From positions 223,958-287,957 of the forward strand of contig HG738142.1 in the NCBI GenBank assembly GCA_000499405.2: 64,000 bases of DNA, written 5' to 3'. The notes under the pieces were generated by a model. The model had not been told where the DNA came from. It saw only the letters and a program-made list of their open reading frames with translations, and did no database searches. The position numbers were made by a program, and so were the translations under genes. Origin of the DNA: Onchocerca volvulus. Lineage: Eukaryota; Nematoda; Chromadorea; Rhabditida; Onchocercidae. Position 1 is the first letter of the stretch. Every line of letters starts with the position of its first letter. Positions 1 through 14,299 of the stretch are shown here, one piece after another.

Positions 1-90
1 CAAATGTTAGCTTGCCGTAATAATAGCATTGATAGAAACGAATCAAAAATGGCAACATTTTTGGCCTATTGTATTCTCTTTTTTTTTTTC

Positions 91-135
<45 letters not shown>

Positions 136-3100
136 CAAGATGAATCAAATAGCAACAGAACAAAACCTTCAACCACAAAACCAAAATACACCGATACCAT
201 GCCAAAATAACAAAACCGATTCTCTCTCTCACAAAACTCACTACCAATCAAAATCATATCATCCAAATGAATGAATGAATGAAAGAATAACCGAAGTTTG
301 TAATCAATCATTCTCGAAGAAAGAAAACTTCGATTGATATAATCAATTTCCTTTTTTTTTTCGTTTTTTTATTTAGCATCTTATTTTTTTTTTTTACTAT
401 CCCAAAATTGTTCCATGAATATTCGTCATTTTTCGATTATTCAGATAAATCTCCATTATTTCAAGCTAAAATAGATAATTCTAGGTAATTTTTTTCTTTT
501 TTTTTTTCATTCAGTAGTATTATTATCTTTATGGTTTGAATTTTTACGAAATCGGGAATAAACTATCAATTGTAATAAAAATTTGAATTATTATATATTC
601 AGAAAAATTATGCATAAATAAGTAGAAAATAATTTATTGTGATGTAAATTCAATTTTCATATCAAAATTTCAAATAGATTAGTGTTTCGATGATTTTGAA
701 AATTCAACAAATATCTTAAAATATTCCTTGATAGATTGTTTTCAACTGATAAAAGAAAATCGAAAAATTTCGACATGATAATACTATGATATTTGTAATC
801 AATTCTACCAATGATAGCATGATTTAAAAAAAAAAAAAAAAAAAATCCACGATCGCGTCCATACAGTATATACATTCTCTGAACTTTACAAAATAATCGT
901 CGAGAAAATCCATAGTACATATTTTTAAATTGATAGATATTACGGTATTTCATTTAAAAAATAAAAAATAATATGAGAGGGAGAGAGAGAAATTGATGTT
1001 ATCATTTTACCCATGTGAAAATTTTATCAACTATGATGGCAAGAATTAAAATTTTTATCAACTATGATGGCAGTGTTCACTGAAAAATCGCAAAAATCAC
1101 ACACACACACACTGGATCACTTCACTGATCATATCTATTTATTAAATTTTTTCCTCTTTATTTGCAATATTATTTTTCGATCCAGTGATCAATTCTTTTG
1201 ATATGACATATTTAGGAAGCCTTATCAGCAGCTATTAATATTCCATCAGCTATAAGCTATGATTTTTATTAAATATATTTTTGATTTATTTTTTATTTCC
1301 TATTCGAGAATTTTTACCTAAATAAAGCAAGCAATATTAGATGAAATGCTATCAATGACTGATAAAATATTGAAATCAATATGTAAAGATTTAAAAACAT
1401 TAGGTATAATTAACCCTCACTTTTTTTCCAATTCCCAATTTCAATTTTAAGTCAAATCATTTTTAATTTCCTACGGTATAGTTTTTGCCTATCACTACCA
1501 TTTTCTCTTTGTTTGATTTCTTGTCTCCAATTAACTTTATATTTATTTACTTTTCATTTTTACCAATGCCTTTCGTAAAAATATTTAAATATATGAATAA
1601 GCAAATATGACCACCTAATATAATATCATTTTTCTTGAGAAATTAATTCTTCAGTAATTTACATTACTACTAAAATCACCTTAACTCTCACAAAACACAA
1701 AACAAAGTTCGATAATAAACATACTATAATTTATGATCGAATCAAATCTTGATCATATAATCATTATCCTAAAATTCACCAGATCAACCATTTATTTCTC
1801 CCATCTTACCATATCTAAGACAACATTATTATAGAATATAACAAAAATTATCATAAAATCCTGTCAAGAATCTCGTATATAACTTTGTCAAGAATCTTTA
1901 AAGAGTCCAATTTAAAGCCTAATTTTAAACGCAATCATAATTAAAATTGGTTACTTTTTGTAAAAGTCTAGGCATAAAAACTTTTTTTTTTTGTAAACTT
2001 CCCTGTCTTATTTAAATTAAATTGCAACACCTATCAATAATCATCGATCAATATAAAAGAAATAATTCGTAAGTAAAACTTTTCAAGTTTTTAACTTCTT
2101 ATCTCGCCCTTTACTGATATCGAATTAAGAAAAACATTTTTATTCATATTATTCCTACTACTGCTCCTTTTTTTTTTCTTTTTTCAACATTTTACTCGAT
2201 ATTATATTTATTATTTGCATTTCTCGATTTTTATAAATAAATAGATGAATATCGATTATTACTACAAAATAAAAATATATATAGATGGGAATAAAAGAAA
2301 AAAAAAGAGCTTTTTCATTTTAGTTTTATGAAAAGAGAAATTATAGGAGAAAAAAAAAATACATCACACAAAAATGAGATGAAAAATTTGACGGATAAAT
2401 TTAGCGCTACTAAAAGTATAGCTTTCGGAATAAAAAATGAAAAAATTGTTTTTGAATACGAAAGATAACAAATGTTATGAAACTCTTGAGAATCCCTAAT
2501 ATCAACTATAATTTATACTTTCTAATTCTTTCAACTATAATTCATGATAAGAAATAAATATTAAATATAATCCTCTTAATTTTTCTTGAATAAGAAAGAG
2601 AACAAATGTTATGAATTCTTTAGGAATTGCTAATATCAACTATAATTTATATCTTCCAATTTTTTAAAAGTATAATTTATAAAAAAAGAAAATGCAAAAC
2701 TAAATATTAAATATAAATATAATTCCAGACTAAAAGCAAATATCATAGAATCCAAATGTAAAAAAATGTTCATAATTCAAAATTGAAGCCAAAACTATTA
2801 AATGTATGTATAATTAAGTCCTAAATTATCAATATAATATACTGGTAATTACATCTTAATAAGAATATAATTACCAGCATAATAATAACTTCAATATTAT
2901 AATGATACACTAATTTAAAGTATAAATACATCGATCAAAGCATTTTGATGCACTAAACATTTTGTTTCATTATGTTAAACATCTGTTGAGCGATTTTTTT
3001 TTTTAAAGCCGATACCAAAGTTTGTGAATTTTATCCACCAAAAAGTTCAGTTGAAAGAAAATTACAACTTGTTAGTCCGAAATATCAGAATTTAGTTATA

Positions 3101-3600
3101 AATCTTTGCACGATTTGCTAATTATCTAAAATTCGTTAAATTTATTAGGATTTTATTATCATATATATATATAATGGAGAGGATTAAATGAAAAGATTTA
3201 ATAAAAAAGAGTAATAATACGGAATTATTCCAGTAAATTTTATGTATTTTTGCATTATTTCGATAAAAATTTTAATTCTATGGGAAAAAAAGAAAACATT
3301 AAACAAAATATAATTTGTTAAAATAAATTCTATAATAAATATCAAATGTAGAAATTAAGTCCAATAATAATAAATATTCAATTCTTTTTTTTTTTTTCAA
3401 ATGTGAATTCAGTTTAATATCTGACGCAGAAATAAATTAGATCCGATAATAACCTAATAATAATAATAATAATAAATATTCAATTTATTATTATCTCTTC
3501 GATGGATACATTTGATAAATGCTGATATATAAAAAAAAAAAAGATCACAATTTAATCAGAAATGGGAAAAATTTTAATCCAAATTAAACAATAATATAAA
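1..3600. other. AT-rich non-coding stretch
   Basis: No exon with convincing splice sites and coding composition was found. The stretch holds a long T tract at about 91-135, further A or T tracts near 350, 830, 1990 and 3000, a short (AC)n run near 1097-1110, a (TAA)n run near 3458-3472, and a direct repeat of an 18-base segment near 1022-1072 (TTTATCAACTATGATGGC twice). The poly-phenylalanine open frames at 4-274 and the minus frame at 657-953 come from these tracts. It may be intergenic, or intron of a long-intron gene on the minus strand. Confidence 0.6.
2462..2665. repeat. degenerate tandem duplication, unit about 125 bp
   Basis: Two diverged copies lie head to tail. Each contains 'aacaaatgttatga', then 'taatatcaactataattta', then a T/C-rich tail. 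The copies start near 2467 and 2593. There is no coding potential; this looks like local replication slippage. Confidence 0.6.
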
Positions 3601-3701
3601 CTACCTCATACATAGACGGTAATCCTGGTGATGATATTGGACGTATAACCATAACTTAAGAACCACCGTAATAAAAACCGATGAAATATTTTTTTTCTTC
3701 C

Positions 3702-5799
3702 TCAGTTGAACTTTTGTAAGAAAGCACTTCCAAACAGACCTGTTGAAAGTTAAACAACAAAAATGTTAAAATTAAAACGAAAGAGAATAACAAAAAAAAA
3801 AAAAAAAAAGAGGAACGAAAAAAAAAAAGCATTTACGTCATAAAATGAAAATGACAGTTTGAAAAAAAAAAAAACGAAGATAATCAATCTTCTTTTAAGA
3901 GAAAAAAAAAAGTTTAAAAATATTTTAAAACAAAACATATTTAACATTAGAAAGTTGTTGCAACAATTCTTTCTGCAAAATTTTCTTCAAATGTATAAAA
4001 TGCTTGCTTAAGAAATGGATTTATCAATCGAATATTTGGGATAAGAGAAATGAAAAAAATATTTTTTGATATTTTTTTTTTCGTTAAAAAATTGCCAACA
4101 ACTCCCTGTAAAATTCTTTCAAAACACATAAGTAAATGTAAACAAAAAAGGCATTTATATATAATTTCTATTCTTCTAATTCTAATAGATATCTTTCTGT
4201 TCTACAAATTGCGATGACTTGTAATTAGTCTGTTCTTTTTTGTCTTTTGTTAAATTTAAAGAATAGCAATACTTCTAAAGCAGTATATTAAAATTCCACC
4301 TAAAAATTTAACCTTTTGAAAATCCATCTTTTCTCTTTTCCTAAATGCAACTTTTTTTTTCGCTATTTTTTCTTATCATTTTATATTTTATCAGTAATGT
4401 AAACTATAACGATAAAATGTTTAACAATCCGACAGCCATAATCTCATTCTTTTCCTAATCAACACTCATTTCACATAAAAATCTAAAAATTTTTTTTTTT
4501 TTTTTTTCTACAAATCAATGAAGAATTTCTTGCACATAGACGTCTTTTATTGTTTCCGCAAGACAAAGAAAAAAAAAAAAAACAAAAATGAGCGATGATA
4601 TTGATCGAAAATTAAACATCGAATTAAGCGATCAATTTTAGAGTCTCTCAAACTCCACAAATTTAAAATTTTAAAACTTCAGTACTATTAACTCAAATAA
4701 ATGACTTTCTTATGTAATCGTTTTTTGATTTCTACTTTTTCAGCGTTAAATTCATTGATTTCTGTCTTTTTTTATAATGGCGCAAAATTCATATCACTAA
4801 CATCTGGAACGACATTAACATCTTCAAATCTGTTCTATTTTCAAATAATAAGCTAATAATTTGTAAATAAACAAAATATCAAAGATGATCCAAAATTTTC
4901 CTTCCAAAAAATTTACATTCCTTCTTCTCCCGAACAAAACTTTCTCCCTTATTTATTTATCAATCATGATCATTGGAATTGTTGTTACATTGCTTGTGAT
5001 TATCCCTATCAATAACCATTATCAAAAATGCCTTTTTTTTCTTTCTTTCTTTCTCTTCAACTAAAAATTTCCCTTCCCCCGTCTTTTATTGCTACTTTTT
5101 CACAACAAACTATCATATTCGAAAAACCCATAACACTTCACTCCTTCCATTCCTTGCTACACCAAAACGAACAACAAACAACATAACATCTATTTCTCTT
5201 TAAGCATCGAAATTTTCAATTTTCACAAAAAAAAAAAAAGAAAGACAGAAAAAAAAAACTCTCAAAAAACCAAAAATACGAAAAAGAGGAAGAAATGGAG
5301 GAAAAGAAAAGGGAAAAGCATTTAAATATTTATATAACCAAAAAAAAAAAAAAGCCACAATCTAAAAACATCTTCTTCGTATGTATACACACCCACGCAT
5401 TCCAATCAACCACCTACGCATTGTGTCGCAAGTAATAGCAGCTTTTAACGACATATAATTAAATTTCGTCATCATCATCATCATCCATCTCTCTATACTT
5501 GATTATTTTCTATTACTTGTCATCATTTTTTCATCCATACAAAATAATCGCACACCCACGCACTATGATCACAACTAACTTCACTTTTAATGACATATGA
5601 AAATATTATCGTATTTAAGTTAATTTCGATTGTTATCATTTATTTTTCTTCGTTTATAATTTTTTTTCTCACTAAAAGTAAAAAAGTTTAAAAAAAAGAA
5701 AAATTGAAAAATGAAAAAAAAAAAAGAAACGATGAACAAAAGTTACGAATATATTTGTCACTAAAGTGCAAAAGGAAGTAAAAATTATGTCAAATACTT

Positions 5800-5830
<31 letters not shown>

Positions 5831-8800
5831 TGATATAGATATAATGAAATATATATATATATATATATATCTATAATTCATTTCTCGTACACATTTACTC
5901 TCCATTCTCAATTTTATCAAAAAAAAAAAAAAGATGAAATATATTCTAAAAAACAGATATTGGAAAAATGCCATGTCATTTTGGATCCCGGAAACATTTA
6001 TATCATTTTTGCCTACTTATTCTATCCAGATAAATATTTGAAAAGATAATAAATATCATTATCTAATATTATTAATATCTAGCAATCACGACAAATGTTT
6101 CCTAATCGTTTAATAATTAGAATAAATGTCATTATGTATATATATACATAATATTTAGATTAGTTTACTCGAATAACTCTGAGGATCAAAAATCTACCCA
6201 TAAATAATCTTATCTTACTTTTGTCATTTCAACCAAATAATCATAAACAAAAATCCAAGCTAAATAAAAATCATGCATAATACAAGCTTATTCGTGTTAT
6301 GTTTGTTAAGTAAAATGTTACTTTCAAATATATTGATGAATAACAAAAAGTACGACAAAAATGAACCGAAAAAATTACAGTTTAATTCATCATTTGCATC
6401 ATTTTTTAATGATGGATTTTAAAAAAAAATTTAGCAAATTCAATTTCCATGTTACAAAAAAAAATTCAAATTATAAATTTAGATTGGTGATTGAAAAAAA
6501 ATACATATACTGAAAAAAAGAAAAATAAATCAAGACATAATCGTAATTTAGGAAAAATCTTTTTAAATCATTTCACATACAATTATAATTATTATTATGA
6601 CTATGTAATAAAAAAGCTATCGTTATTCTCAAATAATACTACCATATACGACATTTACATATATATTAACATTTTACTTTTCTAAAAACATAAAATTTAA
6701 ATTGATATTTTATTCTAATCCATAATCAATATCAATTATTCCAATAAATACTATAGAAAAACTATAATTCATCTCTTTCTTTTTGATCTAACAATTAAAT
6801 ATAAAATATTCTATTAATACAGAAAAGCAAAGAAAAAAAAACATTATATTATTATGCTTTAAATTGAAAAAATTTGTCTCTTTTTTTTCCTACAAAATAT
6901 TTACCTAAATTTTAATTTTGATTCTTAAACAACATAAAAAATATATATGTAAACTAGACATATATTTTTTAATTTCAATCTTTAACAGCCTAGATAACTT
7001 TAATAGTCTAGACATCTATGTTTTAATAGTCTAGACAAATATATATTGTATATTTTAATAGCCTAGATAAATTTACTGTAATCATGTTGACAAATATATA
7101 CACACCCACATAAATGCACTAATATCACAAAACTTTTCACATACCATGCATACTTCAAGACTATTACATCAGATGAATTGATTAAAAAAATAAAAAAAAA
7201 AAAAAAAAAAAAGACGGAAATTATAGTCTCATCCAACTTCTACTCTTCCAATTTTTCCTTTTTCAGTTTTTTTTTTCATTTTTTTTTCGATTTTTTCATC
7301 TTTTTTTTTGGATTGAACATAGCAATATTTGTCTGTGAATATTTACTGAGAACGAATGAATAAAAATGAAAATGTCAAATAAATGAATAAAAAAGGGGAA
7401 GAAAGGAAAAATCGTAAAACTTTTATAACAACTTTTTTTTAATGCACTAATATTGCATGAAATTTGAGCAAAAAATTGTTTGAACAAAAATAATTTCAAC
7501 AAAAATATAATACTTTTAATGGATCATATAAAATAACTGGATTGGCTGTGCAATTTTCATTTCAAATTATTTCACATAACAATTAAAATTTTCAAAGGAT
7601 TAAAATCTTTTCATATATAATTTGAATGCTTATCGATTTATTTTCAAAAGTTCTTTTCGCTATTACAAATTCAGTAAAATGGAAAAGCTGTCTAAATGAT
7701 AACTTCTTTTCTACAGAAATTGCACTGAAAATGCTGGATTTTCATAATGTCGAATTTTCATGACATTTTAATTTGCTTAAAATCCAGGAAATGTTGTACA
7801 TTTCATTTATTACACAGTTCTGAAATTTAAAATCTCAAGAAAATAAAAAAGAAAAAACTTCGCTAAAATTCTAATAAATAAAAACATACAAATTTATTAA
7901 AGAAAAAAAAAAATTTCAATCTGGAATAAACAAACAGGTATATATATATATTTCAGATTTATGCATGGCAACAAAATTGGAGAGATTAGGAAATAAAATT
8001 AAATTAAGCTGATAATTAAAAATATCATAAGCCTTAAGCAATTATAATTATAATATATACAAAAATATACCAAGAAATGAAGTAAATAAATCTAAATTTG
8101 TAGCAACAAACATAATTTAATAAGAATTACAATTCAAAATAATATTTACACTTATTTTTCTCAATAACATTTTGATTTTTGAATTTATATTTAAATACAG
8201 TCGAATATTTAAAAGTGACTTACTATTGCATCTAAATATCGCTTAATATTTGAAATTACTTACTATAATCACTATTTAAAAATAATAATGTGTAAAACGC
8301 TCACTATAAATTTTTGCTTAAACGAATATTTGCATTAAAAATAGAAAAAAAAAATCCCTATAATTAAAATTCAGATAACAATAAATATTAAATATCATAT
8401 ATTAATTAATCAAAATTCACCTAATTAATTACCCACGTCGAATATCTAATTATGTAATCATAGCTAAGAAATAATTCTCGAAAAAAAAATACAAACCTAC
8501 CCACACACAAAAAAAAAACATACATATTGTAACAATGTGAGAAAAAGAAATTCTATACTAAAAAAAACATTATCAAATATATAAAATTATATTTTAGATC
8601 ACAATTACATTATAATTAATTCAAATTTATTCAAATAAATAGCTATCCAATATCCTTTACTAATTTTTGAGTAATTTAAATAAATCATTTCTATATTATC
8701 TTAAAAATTTTCATAGAATGATCAAAAATTTCTAGCTACAAAATAAGTTTCAAAGAAAAATAAGTTTATTTTATAGAAAGGAAAAAAAAAAAGGATTTAA

Positions 8801-11800
8801 AAAAGGAAAAAGGAAAAATTGGAAGATAATGATGAAAATAAATATCATTTCCTGACTCTTTGACAATTTATTTTAACAACGGTTCACAACTTAACAAATA
8901 ACAAACTTTCTCGAGAAGAAATCGAGAAAAAGTACAAGAATCATGAAAAGTATACCCTTCCTTCCTCTTTTTTTTCCCTTTTTTTTTGCCTCAATTTTCA
9001 AAGTACTGTATACTTTGTGAAAGAGGATATATTTTATACTTGTGTAAACATAAATTCACGATTTGTTGACAAATGAATCCCTTTCTTCCTCTTTCTTTTT
9101 CTCTTTCCCTCTCTCTCTCTCTCTCCCTCTCTCCCTCTCAGAACGATTGCTTTATTTTTTAGCTTACATTAATCCAACCATCCTTCTTCACACCTTATCA
9201 ATATTAATAATTTGTTTGTAATGTAAAATTTGCAAATATCATAAGATAGCAATCAGCTATTGCTTTTTTTTTTTAGATGATGAAAAAGAAAATAATACAA
9301 ATAATACTAAATTTATCAAAATTTAGAGAATTTTTGTTTCAAAAAAGAATAATTGGAATAAAATATTTTATAATAAATAATATAAAACTAAAACTTATGA
9401 TTTAAATAAAAAATTAAATGAATGTTTTGAATTAGTTATGCAATGATTATCTTGTTTTTTTTTTTTTTTTTTCTCTTCTCATTATTTATTATGATAGTAC
9501 AAAATTTATAATTTTTCAAAAAATAAACAAAAATTACAAACATTTGAATAAACAAACACAAATATTTCTTTCAAATAAATTCTCCAAAGATACAATAATA
9601 TTAGATTATCATAATTAAATAGAATTATTTGATGAATAACCTATCAAAATTTCATATTAAATAAATTAACGAATAAATCTATCTCAATATTAAATAGCAA
9701 TTTTTCCGATAAATCTAAAATACACATTACATACATTTTTTTGCGGCGACATTTGCAGCGACACTTGCTGGTCGGCAATTTAAATATTTCCAGACACAGA
9801 AAAATTAAAACTAAGCCAATTTGTAGGATTTTTTAACAGTAAAATATTGGAAAAGAAATAAATTTCATAAAAAAAAAGTGATTCAAACGAATAATTGAAA
9901 TAAATAAATTTCCAAAAAAAAAAAAACCATTAAATACATTAAAAATAAGAAAAAGAGAGACAAACGGAAAAAGAATAAGGAAGATTTTTGCTCGGATGAA
10001 AAGTTTTTGAAGGAAAAACAAAAAAAAAAAAAGAGGAGAAAAATTACATCATCATTATCATCATCATCATCATCATCTTCTTTAAATCTTTCATAAAATG
10101 TAAAATGTGACAAAAAAGAAGGAAAAAAAAAGGAAATCATCTTTTTTTTTTTAACATTATGAAATTTAATCGTTTTCCAAAAAAAAAAAAAAAAAGAACC
10201 ATAAGAAGAAAGAAAAAGAGAAAAAGAAAAAATACGAAATTGATCATTTTTTTCCAGTCAAAAAATAATTTCAAAAAGCTGTAAAAATATTGTTTGGATG
10301 GATGAAGGTAAGAAGTACAATTAAAGCGTTACTTTCCATTTCAACAACTTTTCATCATTTCAACAAAACTTTCTCTTTCCTCTTCATTTCTTTCAATCAT
10401 TTATAAATCATCAAATAGCAAAATATTTATCGTATACTTTATCGAAATGATTTATGGAAAAAAACAGAGGAAAAAAGAAGAAAAAAAAGATGAAAGAAAC
10501 GAACCGATTCGAAATTTAATATTATTTAACATATATATAAATATGTCGAACAATATTCAAATATATTACTAAAAATGCTAATGAATATTTTTTCCAAATG
10601 AATATCTGAGATAAAAATCAATTAACTAGGCTTTTTCTTTTTTTTTTCGATATAAAATATATTGATTATCTCAATTTTTTCTTAGAATTAAATGAATAAG
10701 TAGATTAGTAAGAAAAACAAAAATAATGAAATTTTGCTAAACGAAAAACAACGAATGAAATGGAATAAAATGAAATGGAAAGGAAAATGAAAAGAATGAA
10801 AAATCTATTTTAGGATTCAAAATTTAAATATGCATTTTCATTATATCAATTGTTAGTTAATGAAATTTTCAAAATTTGTAGATGATGATAATATGGCATT
10901 GTTGCAGAAATTTCTTCAACAACATTTTCGAACATGAATTCATATGCCAACATCCTATGAATGATACATTAACCGGAAATACCGGAATTTCTATTACTAC
11001 CAATCTTTCAGCAATATTATTCATTTCCTGCATTTCACTATTTCTCCTTTCTTAACTCCTTCAATTTCTCGTCAAATAAATTTACATTTATCTCAAATTT
11101 TCACATATATATATATATGTAGCATATAGATAATCGGAAATGTATAAAAAATTAACTGTTTTCATTAATTTTTGACAGAATAATCATCAATATTGGCTGA
11201 TGTATTATGTTGAAGACATGTATTACGTCAAAAACATATTTTCTATTTTATATATATATCACGCCAAAAATATATATTCTATTTTGAATTTTTTAATTTT
11301 TACACGTTACACGTTTAGAAAAAAGCATGTTAAAAAACATTAAATGCGTTATAAAAAGTCTTCCTTTTTCTCCAATAATAGATATTCCTTTTTAAATTAT
11401 ATTATTTATTCGCTAATTTTGATTATTATAAATATTGAATAAATTTTACAAAAAAGTTCGAAAACAATCAAAATGAAATAGACAATTTTACGGAATTTTA
11501 GAGAAAGTTTAAAATCGAGTAAAATGAAACAAATTTTAAGAGAAAGTTTAAAATAAGTAAAATTTAGACAATTTTATGAAATCAATAAAAGAAATTATCA
11601 TAAAATTAACAGAATAGTAAAATGATAAAGATTTTGATATATTAGTTCGCTTCTGATATCAATATATTTGATCATATTAGCATAAAAGCATTTGGGAAAA
11701 ATGAATATTGATACTAAAAGATTTGCAAACAGACGTTTTTTTTCTCTAACTTCCGGTATGATTTTTTAAGAACTCTTTGCTTTTTTTCTTTTTTTTTTTC

Positions 11801-14201
11801 ATTTCTCTCTCTCTCTCTCTCTTATCATCTTTTTATATCAGTAAAAGAAAATTACAGATATCTATAAATGATATTGTAAATAAAAAATCTTCTCTTCTGG
11901 AGTATCCAAATTCATCATAATAATTAGTGATAAAAAAGATAAATGAAAAGTGATAGTAATTTTCTATCCATTTTTTAGAAACTTATATTTCAGGATTTAT
12001 TATAGTATCAGCAAGATCGAGCAAAATTCTAATCTGGAAGATCAATTTTTAGCAGTGATAACAATTTTTTTCATTTTTTAAAAATAATAACTTCCTTTCT
12101 TTTGCTGATAAAATAAGAAAATCTTGACTGATTAGATCCTTAACCTTTGACCCAAAACATCTACTAGATCATATAAAATTTTATATCTAAATATGATAAT
12201 AACCAAATCACCTAATGTGTTGTGTAGTAATGCTCATCATTAATTAATTTGAATGATATCTCCACAACACATAATTTTGACAGAGATTAATGTTAGGTTT
12301 GTTTCTTTTTTTTTTTTTATTTCCAGATGTTTTACAATGATTACATCATTTATATAAATAATAAGCTACTGTAGAGCAGAAAACTTAAAATCATTTTATT
12401 ATATGATTGAAATTATTAAAATTAAAAAATATGAATGAAATTTCAAATTTTTTAAAAACAAAAAAAAAAAAAAAAAAACTAGGAATCTGAAATGTTACAA
12501 ATCCATGATTTTTAATTGCATATTTTCAGTTTTGTGATTTTCTGAAAACCATCTTATTTTCTTTTTTTCAACTTTTTAAATCTTCTGCATTTTTCAATAG
12601 CGTACATGATTATAATTCTCTGCGTGGAAATTTCGATCAGATTAACAAAAGTTCAAATAGTTTTTCCAAAATCTTAGCTGTATTCTTGTCCTAATAAATT
12701 GAAAGATTTTAGATTAGATTGATAATCGAATATTATTTGATGAGATTTGCAAACACATTAGTTCAGCTCTCTAAATCTCGACATATGATACTTGACTTTC
12801 CAGAAAAGTTTCAGCTTGAAGAAAAAAGGATACAATTTTATTAGTGACATTGGACTTTAGAATGTTAAAATTACACGACAAAAATCATGATTAGAGGATG
12901 AAATGAATATAAGTGTGGAAGAGAAAAATTTAAATGTTATGATCTTGAGAAATTTTAATCAATAATGAATATATTGGAAAATCGGACAAGATTAACATCA
13001 AACATCATAAAAACAAATATTCATAATTTAATAACTTTATTAATGATCTGAATAGAAAAAGCTTAGAAATATGCAAGCAATATTTGAACATTATAAAATT
13101 ATTATAATTTTTTCTTTCATTTTACTTAATATATATATTCAGTAAAAGGCAAGAGAAATGTATAGGTATTTTCAAAAAGCTAACTTCTCCTATCCTAGCA
13201 ATCAAAATAAAATATTTTTTCCCTCTAATTTAGTTATATTAGATTCAAATTTACAAGAAAATTTCCATACAACTATTTTCGAAAAACTTTTTACTTTTTT
13301 TTTTTTTTTTTTTGTGTAATATTCAAATATTGCGTGCTTATTCTAGGAGAAAGAAACCGGTGAAAATATTAATCGTCGATTAATTTAAGTTGAAATTTTC
13401 ACTCAAACTAGTTTTTTAAACAAAATGGCATAAATTTTGTTGCCAATCATAATAATTTCTTGAAGAATAATGAAATTCGGTATACTCTAAGGTAAATTTC
13501 ATCCCACATTACTTTTTCGTGCGAAAAAGTGAAAATTGAAATTTACGATAAATTATCATTTTCATTCCTCTTTTCAGGATTTCAAATTTTAGAATTATGT
13601 CTACCTTAGACTTTTTAATACTTAAAATAAGCAATACTTCTCATCTATCTTTCTTTCATAATGGCGCAAATTAAACTTGATAGATGAGCAAAAGTTTGTT
13701 TGATCAGCAACTACTTCCTAAAGATATCTAAGTAAACAAAATGCATTTTCTCCACGGAATTTGTAATAGGAAGACAATCTTAAAGATATTACAATAATTT
13801 CCATATGCCTATTCCATTTTCGTATATTTATTATTCATATTATAGCATTTAATTTTCTATAAACCAGTTTTATATGATTCTAATTCATAAATGTTTAATT
13901 CGCATATTCATCACATTGAAATTCAAGTACCGTCGAAATAAAGCACAAATGATCAATTCCAAAAATAATAAATGTGAGTAATGTGGCAAAGACAAAAGTA
14001 CCACATTCCAAGCAGATGAACTTTTCAGTTTCCGGTTCATTTCTAATTTTATTGACAAAATTTGATTTTTGATATTGTTTCATTTCCATACTTCCCTTTT
14101 TCCTTCCCACATTTAATTTAATCTTCGAAAACTCACCTGATTTTGATGCCGAACGAAAAATAATTCGCCAACCAGTATATCCTCTTCGTAATTTCAAAAA
14201 T
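3702..14201 (-). CDS. possible 3' end of a long-intron gene
   Basis: Two minus-strand segments have strong splice signals and join in phase. The first (14201 down to 14137, 65 nt) follows a TTTTTATTTTCAG acceptor and ends at a GTGAGT donor; one of its open frames reads FLKLRRGYTGWRIIFRSASK. The second (3739 down to 3702) follows a TTTCAACAG acceptor, restores the frame through a shared glycine codon, and ends LFGSAFLQKFN-stop. A third candidate exon lies upstream at 16942-16900, with acceptor TTTTTCAG and donor GTAATA, reading INNNMMLMSQNDDD, but its phase does not fit directly, so an exon would be missing between them. The protein family is not recognised. Against the model: the 65-nt exon has a second open frame, the last exon has an alternative 27-codon reading in phase 0, and a 10 kb intron is long for a nematode. 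Confidence 0.25.
3760..13890. other. gene-poor AT-rich region
   Basis: No confident gene apart from the small candidate at 10882-11055. Simple sequence is abundant: (AT)n at about 5803-5870, (CT)n near 9107-9135, TCATCA runs near 5470 and 10050-10077, CT repeats near 11808-11822, and many A or T tracts. Four copies of a TAATAGYCTAGAYAA-like motif lie at about 6987-7070. Short direct repeats lie near 11205-11285 and 11465-11570. On the minus strand around 9732-9790 a short open stretch reads LPTSKCRCKCRRKK before a GTATGT donor, but the underlying DNA is itself repetitive (GCGACATTTGCAGCGACACT), so I do not call it an exon. Confidence 0.5.
10882..11055 (+). CDS. small ORF or terminal exon with hydrophobic C-terminus
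   Basis: After an AATTTGTAG acceptor-like site, 57 codons are open from an ATG to TAA. The reading has a cysteine-containing first half (WHCC, then EFICQHP) and ends in about 15 hydrophobic residues (LSAILFISCISLFLLS) right before the stop. That layout would suit a GPI-attachment signal or a tail anchor. A competing reading uses the TTGTTGCAG acceptor 27 bases further on; it would give a short serine/threonine-rich tail ending SNMNSYANIL, and a possible preceding exon ends at the GTAAGA donor near 10308. Only one of these can be right, and neither has a recognised family. Confidence 0.25.
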   Translation: MMIIWHCCRNFFNNIFEHEFICQHPMNDTLTGNTGISITTNLSAILFISCISLFLLS

Positions 14202-14299
14202 CTGAAAATAAAAAAAACCAAACTGGTTAGCATGATGCTATTTTATATAACGAGTAACATAACGTAAAAATGTAAAAAAGAAACTTGGAAAAAATAAAG

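Noticed and set aside
4..274. Overlapping plus-strand frames rich in phenylalanine
   Set aside because: They are produced by the T tract at 91-135 and have no splice context or family pattern.
5672..5974. Minus-strand frame of 100 codons with alternating Ile and Tyr
   Set aside because: It translates the (AT)n microsatellites at 5803-5870 and flanking A tracts.
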